15,705 bases of DNA from Clostridia bacterium (lineage in GTDB: Bacteria; Bacillota_A; Clostridia; TANB77; CAG-508). Of this stretch, positions 8,365 through 14,862 are shown one piece after another (positions within the stretch are counted from its first letter, which is position 1; each line of letters starts with the position of its first letter). The position numbers and the translations under genes are program-made. The stretch covers positions 1 through 15,705 of the forward strand of contig JAAWCC010000046.1 in assembly GCA_022792975.1 (NCBI GenBank). Direction: 5' to 3'. The notes under the pieces were generated by a model. It was not told the DNA's origin, ran no database searches, and saw only the letters and a program-made list of their open reading frames with translations.

Positions 8365-9081
8365 TTAAATATTCTTTTCGAAATGTTGATAGTCTTTTGG
8401 ACTTTTCCAGTCTCCTCCCCATGTCCAACCTCTTGATATAAATATATCGTAAATTTCATCATTCTTGGATATTTTATGCTCAAATTCAATTTCTCTATCT
8501 GAATAAGCTGTGCTTGACGCTGGACTTACAAAACTATTTTTTACATAGGGATTGTATAGTGGATTTATATCTATTGCAGTACCTAAGGCATGGTTTGAAA
8601 GGCTCTTACCTCCATTAATTACTCTATAACAAAAACAAGAGGTATTATTGTTTGACATAGACAATTCGTCATTTGCCTCATATTCATCAATAAGTGATAT
8701 TCTTTCAATCGGATATCGTATTTTATATAACTCCTTAAAAATATCTAAAACTTCATTTGCAAGTCTTGCGGACGTAATCATTTCTCCTATATGCTCCTCT
8801 CCATCAAAACCAATATATGTAATTTTCAAATATGAAAGAGAATTTCGATTAACCTTTGATTTGTATTCAATAGGAATTGATCTTCCAATCATTTTTTCAT
8901 ATATATTATTAGGGATTTCTTGCGAAATAAAAACGGGCTCCTCAATAGCTTTACCTTCTTCAGAAAAAACAGCACTATCAGACATAACAATTGGCTCTGT
9001 GACTTCTTGAGATATAAAAATTAATCCAGAAAAAATTAAAATAAAAACAATAAATTTTCTCATACTATATAATTTATTCAC
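8365..9081 (-). CDS. Membrane-anchored or secreted M15-family peptidase (D-Ala-D-Ala carboxypeptidase-like)
   Basis: This is probably a zinc peptidase that trims peptidoglycan stem peptides outside the membrane. The 238-residue product has one hydrophobic segment near the N-terminus (IVFILIFSGLIFI, about residues 11-23), acting as signal or anchor. The C-terminal half carries the M15 zinc motif SNHALGTAIDIN (His and Asp ligands, about residues 160-172) and the final QHFE His near residue 233, plus the WGGDW segment common in M15 enzymes. The start given is GTG at 9081. ATG at 9063 (MRKF) is equally possible, and neither has a clear Shine-Dalgarno. No CGG is present. The specific substrate is unknown. 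Confidence 0.82.
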   Translation of the reverse strand: MNKLYSMRKFIVFILIFSGLIFISQEVTEPIVMSDSAVFSEEGKAIEEPVFISQEIPNNIYEKMIGRSIPIEYKSKVNRNSLSYLKITYIGFDGEEHIGEMITSARLANEVLDIFKELYKIRYPIERISLIDEYEANDELSMSNNNTSCFCYRVINGGKSLSNHALGTAIDINPLYNPYVKNSFVSPASSTAYSDREIEFEHKISKNDEIYDIFISRGWTWGGDWKSPKDYQHFEKNI

Positions 9082-9135
9082 TCAATCTAAGTTTATGCAA
9101 AAATTAGATTTAAAAAGAATTATTTTCGCCCTATA

Positions 9136-9225
9136 AAAGACATAGAATCAAAGCTTTTATCTTAGGTTTTCCAGTATTTTTATACCAAAATTTCCTTAAG
9201 ACAAAAGCTCCGTCCCTATGTCTTT
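9136..9225. repeat. 90-nt imperfect palindrome, REP/MITE-like
   Basis: The outer arms AAAGACATAG (9136-9145) and CTATGTCTTT (9216-9225) are perfectly complementary. Inner arms at 9152-9166 and 9194-9209 pair with one bulge and one wobble. A third pairing, GTAT with ATAC, closes the centre. The - strand contains GGGACGGAGCTTTTGTC, close to REP-like sequences I recall from Firmicutes. It overlaps the stop codon of the CDF gene and may also act as its terminator, with a TTTT following on the - strand. Confidence 0.6.
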
Positions 9226-10092
9226 AATATGGATTTACGTGGACCATGCAGTGTTTTACTAGGTTTATGTCTTGCTCTATTGATCTATGGACGTTTTCGG
9301 CTATTTGGTGGGTTTCTGTTAGTGTTTTTTGACCGTCTGCGCTTATTTCTACGTCTACATAGATTTTGTTACCGAATTTTCTTGTTTTTACCTCGTCTAT
9401 TCTCATGACTCCCTCCTGCTTTTTTATCACTTCATAGATTTTTTCTACTGTCTCGTCGTCGCATGCTTCGTCTGTTAGTTGTCTCATTGTTTCTATAAAT
9501 ATGTCTACTCCTGCTTTTATTATGAATATTGAAATAATTACGCTCGCAATTGAGTCTAGGACTAAAAATCCCATTCTTGCACCTAATATTCCGTATGAAG
9601 CTTCCTATTGAGGATAGTGCATCTGACCTATGATGCCATGCATCTGCCATTACTGCACTTGAGTTTATCTTTTTTGCTACACCTCTTGTGTACCAATACA
9701 TTGCTTCTTTTACAACTATCGATAAAACTGCTGCAATAAGTGCAATTATTCCAGGTATTTCAAAGTTTTTGTATTCTCCGTGTGAGGATATTTTCTACAC
9801 CTGATATCCCTATACCAAGTCCTGTTAATATAAGTATTACTGAAAGTATTATTGATGCCACGCATTCAAATCTTTCATGCCCATAAGGGTGCGTTTTGTC
9901 TGATTTTTTATTTGCAATCTTTACTCCAATTATTACTATAATTGAACTAAATACGTCTGAGGCTGAATGTATTGCATCTGATATCATTGCAAATGAAGCA
10001 GCAAAAATTCCTGCTAATAGCTTAAGTAATGATAATACTATATTAATGATTATGCTTATTTTTGATGCTTTAATAGCTTCTCTTTCTTCCAT
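9224..10092 (-). CDS. Cation diffusion facilitator family metal exporter (two +1 shifts)
   Basis: This is an inner-membrane exporter of divalent metal ions. The leader riboswitch suggests Ni2+ or Co2+ as a substrate. The product has several hydrophobic helices and both CDF metal sites: SDAIHSASDV early and DAWHHRSDALSS in the middle. A soluble C-terminal domain ends HCMVHVNPY. Two in-frame CGG sites break the triplet frame: 9777-9780 (ENILT-G-EYKNFEIPG) and 9590-9593 (SIGSFI-G-ILGARMG). With four-base Gly decoding it is 288 residues, normal for the family. The AAAGGAGAAGG Shine-Dalgarno sits just after the riboswitch terminator. The stop overlaps a REP-like palindrome. Confidence 0.92.
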
Positions 10093-10111
10093 TTTCCTTC
10101 TCCTTTACCCT

Positions 10112-10151
10112 AAAAAAAGACTCTCTAGGAAATTTATATCCCACAGAGTCT
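10112..10151 (-). terminator. Riboswitch expression-platform terminator upstream of the CDF gene
   Basis: Stem AGACTCT (10145-10151 in - strand sense) pairs with AGAGTCT (10118-10124), with extra inner pairing (GGGA with TTCC), followed directly by a run of seven Ts (10112-10118). The 5' half of the stem uses the last part of the aptamer. Metal binding to the aptamer should therefore prevent the terminator and turn the exporter on. Confidence 0.8.
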
Positions 10152-10197
10152 CTTTACTTCTGTTGCCACAACATGTAGCCCGGCTTTTGCCTGATAT
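10136..10197 (-). ncRNA. NiCo (czcD-type) riboswitch aptamer
   Basis: Conserved pieces of the NiCo aptamer appear in order on the - strand: CAGGCAA, GCCGGGC, a hairpin (GCTACA pairing with TGTGGC), GGCAACAG, a second helix (CAGA with TCTG), and CTGTGGGA. Closing helix P1 is ATATC (10193-10197) with GATAT (10136-10140). It lies immediately upstream of a CDF exporter, the usual target. P2 appears to be missing or reduced to a few bases between CAGGCAA and GCCGGGC, which is unusual. I compared it with the family from memory. Confidence 0.75.
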
Positions 10198-10201
10198 TTA
10201 T

Positions 10202-10231
10202 ATTATATTCTTAATTCACTTTTTTTGTTCA
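10202..10231 (-). promoter_or_regulatory. Possible promoter of the riboswitch-CDF transcript
   Basis: A perfect TATAAT (10202-10207) lies 18 nt from a TGAACA (-35-like, 10226-10231) that abuts the sortase stop. The predicted start (about 10195) falls in the first arm of P1, which is tight. Read-through from the sortase promoter is an alternative. Confidence 0.5.
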
Positions 10232-10999
10232 TTAAATTGCTCTTGCTTTTATTATATGTCTTTGTTTACCTGTACTAGTGCATGTAATTAAAGTGACCTC
10301 TCTTTTTCCATTTGTAAGCTGTGAAGTACATGCAACATCAGTGTCGTCTACAACATATTTATCATATACTTTATATGTTACGCATCTTCCAGATAGGTCT
10401 GTTAGCTCTATTGTCGCATCCATTGATATTCCTGGCAGCTTACCAAACATCTTTCCGCTTTTATAATTGTGTCCAGCAATACAATAGTTTCCTATGTCAT
10501 TTGGAGCTGGTCCATGGATTTTATTTAAAGATATTTTCAAAAGCTCATCAGATGTGCTTGAAAGTACAGGATACTCTATCCCTAAGCTAGGTATTTTAAG
10601 TATTGCCTCTGAATAATAACTTTTTCCGTCGGGAGCAATAGACTCAGTTATCTTTGATTTATCGTCTGAATTTTCAATACTTGTAATACTTACCTCCTCA
10701 TTACCATCTCTACCATCTGCTAAAGCATTAACAATTATAACACCTTCTTCAACAGATATAGTAGTCTCATCAGCAGGCTCGTCATTTATTGCAAGCAGTA
10801 TATCTTGTGAAACCTGTTCACTTTTACTTCTGTCATATTCTGCATATATACAAGCTGAAAATAAAGTACATGCTAAAAAGCAAGATAAAAAGAAGTTAAC
10901 TTTATAAATCTTCCTTTTCCTTTTTAGCTCAGGTGTAACAATTATACTCTCTGTTACTAATATTTGATTAATTGTTTTTTTCTTTCTTTTGTCCATCAT
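10232..10999 (-). CDS. Sortase family protein
   Basis: Sortases cleave sorting signals and attach proteins to the cell wall or build pili. The 255-residue product has a basic N-terminus, one transmembrane helix at about residues 33-51 (FFLSCFLACTLFSACIY), then an extracytoplasmic domain. The catalytic His is in CIAGHNY (about residue 175), Cys in LITCTSTG (about residue 238), and Arg in KQRHI just after, the standard sortase arrangement. I cannot assign the class with confidence. No LPxTG-type substrate gene is visible nearby. It has no Shine-Dalgarno. A strong promoter places the start of transcription at the ATG itself. Out-of-frame CGG (AGC GGA, GAC GGA) only, and the frame is intact. Confidence 0.87.
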   Translation of the reverse strand: MMDKRKKKTINQILVTESIIVTPELKRKRKIYKVNFFLSCFLACTLFSACIYAEYDRSKSEQVSQDILLAINDEPADETTISVEEGVIIVNALADGRDGNEEVSITSIENSDDKSKITESIAPDGKSYYSEAILKIPSLGIEYPVLSSTSDELLKISLNKIHGPAPNDIGNYCIAGHNYKSGKMFGKLPGISMDATIELTDLSGRCVTYKVYDKYVVDDTDVACTSQLTNGKREVTLITCTSTGKQRHIIKARAI

Positions 11000-11006
11000 A
11001 AGATAA

Positions 11007-11035
11007 ATTATACACTATTTTTTTTAGTTTTTCAA
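11007..11035 (-). promoter_or_regulatory. Near-consensus sigma-A promoter of the sortase gene (leaderless)
   Basis: TTGAAA (11030-11035) and TATAAT (11007-11012) are separated by exactly 17 nt. Counting from the -10, transcription should begin at about 10999-11000, which is the A of the sortase ATG. The mRNA would be leaderless, in agreement with the lack of a Shine-Dalgarno. Confidence 0.75.
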
Positions 11036-11050
11036 GATGTTTTTATTAAA

Positions 11051-11079
11051 ATAACTCTATCCAATTTCTGGATAGTTAT
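11051..11079 (-). terminator. Probable terminator of ispG
   Basis: AACTATCC pairs with GGATAGAGTT with a 2-nt bulge, followed by a T-rich stretch. It begins about 7 nt after the ispG stop and precedes the sortase promoter. Confidence 0.6.
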
Positions 11080-11085
11080 AATACA

Positions 11086-12150
11086 TTAAATCATATCCAA
11101 AATTTCCTGCTTTAGTACCTCTACAATTTTCTCTTGAGGCACCTTTTTAATAACTTCACCCTTTTTAAATAATAGTCCCTCTTTTATTCCGCCGTGCAAT
11201 TCCGATATCTGCCTCTTTAGCCTCTCCGTGGTCCGATTTACCCCGGCATCCCATAACTGCAACTGTTATATCAGCTTCTATTGTATTCAAAAAGCTCTCT
11301 ACCTCTTTTGCAATTGGAATCAAGCTTATTTGTGTTCTTCCACATGTTGGACATGATATAAGTGTTGGAGATTTATGATATAATCCGCAGTTTTTCAAAA
11401 TTTCTTTTGCGACCTTTACTTCTTCTACTGGGTCATCTGATAAAGATACTCTCAAGGTATCCCCTATTCCTTCTCTTAATAAAACTCCCAATCCTATACT
11501 CGATTTTATTGCTCCAGAAAATGCTGTTCCGAGCTTCTGTTATTCCGATATGTAATGGATAATCAAAACTCTCACTTGCTTTCTCATATGCTTCTATACA
11601 TAACTCCAAATTTGTTGCTTTTAATGACACACATATATCATAAAAATCTAATTCTTCTAAAATCTTTATATGCTTTATTGCACTTTCAACCATTCCCTCA
11701 GCAGTAGGCCTTCCATTATACTTATCTAAAATCTCTTGCTCAATTGACCCTGAATTTACTCCTATTCTTATTGGTATATTTTTTGCTCTGCAGGCATTAA
11801 CTACTGCCTCTACTCTATCTCTTCCACCTATATTTCCTGGATTTATCCTTAGTTTATCTACACCTGCCTCAATTGCTGTAAGTGCTATTTTATAATCAAA
11901 ATGGATGTCTGCAACTATTGGAATATGTATTTTGCTTTTTATTTCCTTTATTGCTTTTGCGTCCTCCTCATCAAGACAAGCAACTCTAATAATTTCGCAT
12001 CCGTGCATCTTCTAATTGTAATATTTGCTCTACTGTCTTTTCCACATCTTTTGTGAAGGTATTTGTCATTGATTGGATTACAACCTTATTTTCTCCTCCT
12101 ATTGTCACATTTCCCACTTTAATTTTTCTTGTATCTTTTCTATTTACCAT
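11086..12150 (-). CDS. ispG: 4-hydroxy-3-methylbut-2-en-1-yl diphosphate synthase (six +1 shifts)
   Basis: IspG (GcpE) is the [4Fe-4S] enzyme that converts MEcPP to HMBPP in the MEP isoprenoid pathway. Visible motifs are [17 protein letters not shown] and the cluster ligands SCPTCGRT (Cys 266 and 269) plus MGC (Cys 301). In-frame CGG sites lie at 12000-12003 (LEDA-G-CEIIRV), 11528-11531 (GITEA-G-TAFSGA), 11242-11245, 11232-11235 and 11225-11228 (together MGC-G-VN-G-P-G-EA), and 11191-11194 (DIGIA-G-GIKEG). With all six as four-base Gly the length divides by three, giving 352 residues, typical of bacteria. The three-site cluster adds exactly one codon, so triplet reading stays open but destroys the invariant NGPGEA. 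The ATG has no Shine-Dalgarno. A 10-codon ORF ends 2 nt upstream. Confidence 0.94.
11225..11245 (-). other. Cluster of three CGGN four-base Gly codons in ispG
   Basis: Within 21 nt, CGGG (11242-11245), CGGA (11232-11235) and CGGA (11225-11228) are separated by GTA AAT and by CCA. Read as four-base Gly codons they spell the conserved GVNGPG just after the cluster Cys. In triplets the same DNA reads RGKSDHG, which no IspG would be expected to have. The net +3 leaves no frame break to be noticed. Confidence 0.85.
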
Positions 12151-12152
12151 GT

Positions 12153-12185
12153 TTACCAAGTTATGTTAGTCTCAAATTCTAACAT
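12153..12185 (-). CDS. Putative 10-residue leader peptide upstream of ispG
   Basis: An AAGGAG Shine-Dalgarno-like run lies 3 nt before an ATG that opens a 10-codon [13 protein letters not shown], ending in TAA 2 nt before the ispG ATG. It matches the accB leader (MLVFKTNIKE) in length, start context and residues M-L-x-F-x-T-N-I. ispG has no other visible Shine-Dalgarno, so coupled re-initiation would explain how it is translated. As with accB, a hairpin that shortens the distance from Shine-Dalgarno to start is the alternative. Confidence 0.5.
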   Translation of the reverse strand: MLEFETNITW

Positions 12186-12200
12186 ATTCTCCTTTCTTAC
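12162..12200 (-). repeat. Hairpin repeat, copy 2 (upstream of ispG)
   Basis: TATGTTAG (12162-12169) and CTAACATA (12179-12186) form a perfect 8-bp stem with a 9-nt loop. The flank 12187-12200 carries the Shine-Dalgarno. It is about 80% identical to copy 1 upstream of accB, in the same orientation relative to the gene. Confidence 0.75.
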
Positions 12201-12215
12201 ACTAGTTTGTATTTT

Positions 12216-14835
12216 TCATGAAGCTGCTTCCTTCAATTTCACCAATATATTCATTGCATCAATTGGCGTTAGCTCGTTTACATTTATTTTATCTAACTCA
12301 TGAGCTATTTCTGCTAATTTATAGTTGTACATGCTAAGCTGTCCTTCACTCTGTTTTTTTTCTTCTTTTTGCATACTCTTTTCTCCTAGCATGCTTTTTC
12401 TTTCTAAATTTTTAAGAATTTCCTTTGCATTTTTCAAAACCTCTTTTGGAACTCCTGCAAGTTTTGCAACATGTATTCCATAACTTTCATCTGTTCCACC
12501 CTCTACAATTTTTCTTAAAAATATTACATCCTCGCCTTTTTCTTTTACTGCTATTGAGTAATTTTTAACACCCTCTACTGTTTCTTCTAATTTTGTAAGT
12601 TCATGATAATGAGTTGCAAATAGTGTCTTTGCCCCGCATTTTTCCTTATCTGCCATGAAGGTTGCAACTGCCCATGCTATTGAAAGTCCATCATATGTAG
12701 AGGTTCCTCTTCCTATTTCATCCAATATTACTAGACTATTAGCTGTCGCATTTTGGAGTATATTTGCAACTTCCATCATTTCTACCATGAAAGTACTTTG
12801 TCCCATACTTAAATCATCTGATGCTCCGAACTCTTGTAAATATTTTGTCTACAACACCTATTCTTGCTTTTTTTGCTGGAACAAAACTTCCTATTTGAGC
12901 CATAAGTGTAATTAGCGCAACCTGCCTCATATATGTAGATTTTCCTGCCATGTTTGGTCCTGTAATTATTCCGAAGTCTATCACTGGTTTTATTCATGTA
13001 TGTATCATTTGGGACAAATTCTCCGTGCTGATAGCATTTTCTCTATTACTGGATGTCTTCCCTCTTCTATGTTTATGTCTCCACTATTATCCACCTCTGG
13101 CATAATATAGTTTAAGTCCTCTGCCACTTTTGCAAATGCTGATAATACATCTAAGGTTGCTACGATTTCTGCTGTTTTTTGTATTCTTAGTATCTCTTTT
13201 GCAATTTTGTCTCTTATTTCTAAAAATAATTTATATTCTAAATTTACTAATTTTTCTGTTGAGCCGAAGAATTGTATCTTCTATCTCCTTTAGCTCTTCT
13301 GTTATAAATCTTTCGCCATTTGTAAGGGTTTGCTTTCTTACATATCTATCTGGTACTAATTTTAGGTTTGATTTTGTCACCTCTATATAATATCCAAATA
13401 CTTTGTTATAGCTAATTTTCAAATTCTTTATACCTGTTTCTTCTCTTTCTCTTGCCTCTAATTCTATTAGCCAATTTTTTCCTTCTGTACTTGCTGATTT
13501 TAATTTATCAACCTCTTCATTATATCCATGTTTGATTATATTTCCTTCTGTTATTGTTATCCCTGGTTCTTCTATTATTGCCTTGTCTATTAATTCATAT
13601 ATATCTGTAAGCTCATCCATGCTTTGATAAATTTCTTTTAGCATATTAGCATCTACATCTACTAACAGCTTTCTAAGTTCTGGTAATTTCCCGAACAGAC
13701 GCTTTAAGTGAAAGCATGTCTCTTGCATTTGCATTTCCAAATGATATTTTTCCTGCTATTCTCTCTATATCAAATATCTTTTTTAGAGCTTCTAAAATAT
13801 CGTCCTTTAGTATCATGTCTTGCTTTAGCTCTTTTACTGCGTTTAATCTATCTCCGAATTTCTAAGGTATCAATAAGTGGGTCATTTATCCAACGTCTTA
13901 GAAGCCTTCCCCCCATTGATGTTGAGGTTTTATCTAATACCCAAAGAAGTGTACCTTTTTTACCTTTGTCTCTCATTCTTTCTGTTAGCTCCAGATTTCG
14001 TCTTGCGCTTATATCTAAAGACATATATTTAGAAACTTTGTAGAATTTTATTACTTTTATATGCTCCATTTCAATTTTTTGTGTTTCTTTTATATAGTTT
14101 AAAAGTCCATTAACTGCTACAATTCCGAAATTCGTTTTCGTTTAAATCCTTTAGTTTATCTCCTTTTATGTCTGTAAGTTCATATTTATTTTCTAATATT
14201 GATGTATCTGCTGAGAATGCTTCTTCTTTTGTGTTTGATATATAACATTCTATTCTTTCCTTGATTTTCGCAATTTCGTTTGCACATGAATATAGCATTT
14301 CATTTACTACAATTTCTGCTGGATAATATCTTGCAATTTCATCTAGCAATTTTGCAAAATTATTTGTTTCTTTTATTTGTGTTGCTAAAAAATCACCTGT
14401 TGATATGTCACATACTGAAACTCCAAAGAATATTCCCTGTTTGTAAATTGACATTATGTAATTATTTTTCTTTTCCTCTAGAAGATTATCTTCTAGAACT
14501 GTACCTGGTGTAACTACTCTTATTACATCTCTTTTTACTATTCCTTTTGCAGCTTTTGGGTCTTCTAATTGTTCACAAATTGCAACTTTATATCCTTTTT
14601 CTATTAGTTTTGCTATATACATATTCGCTGCATGGAATGGTACTCCGCACATTGGTGCTCTTTCCTCTTGACCACAATCTTTTCCTGTTAAAGTAATTTC
14701 TAATTCTCTTGAGGCTAAAGTTGCATCCTCAAAAAACATCTCATAAAAATCGCCTAGTCTATAAAATAATATACAGTCCTTGTACTCTTCTTTTGTTTCT
14801 AGATAGTGCTTCATCATAGGGGTGTATTCTGCCAT
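12216..14835 (-). CDS. mutS: DNA mismatch repair protein MutS (seven +1 shifts)
   Basis: MutS recognises base mismatches and starts repair. The N-terminal mismatch-binding motif GDFYEMF has Phe30 and Glu32. The ATPase domain has the Walker A loop GPNMAGKST at about residue 625, then [12 protein letters not shown] and ATHYHEL. In-frame CGG sites lie at 14124-14127 (NENEF-G-IVAV), 13853-13856 (LEI-G-DRLNAV), 13690-13693 (KASV-G-KLPEL), 13263-13266 (DTIL-G-STEKL), 13022-13025 (LSA-G-EFVPND), 12970-12973 (DRL-G-IITGPN) and 12825-12828 ([14 protein letters not shown]). With seven four-base Gly codons the protein is 870 residues, normal length, and the nucleotide length divides by three. Two out-of-frame CGGs (TGC GGA in [14 protein letters not shown] in KCGAK) need no shift. 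GAGGAGG precedes the ATG. miaB ends 27 nt upstream. Confidence 0.95.
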
Positions 14836-14862
14836 TTATTTTCCTCCTCGTTTTTTTGGTTT

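Noticed and set aside
14636..14654. CGGA in mutS MCGVPFHA as another shift site
   Set aside because: Here the C ends a Cys codon (TGC GGA) and the normal triplet frame matches MutS on both sides.
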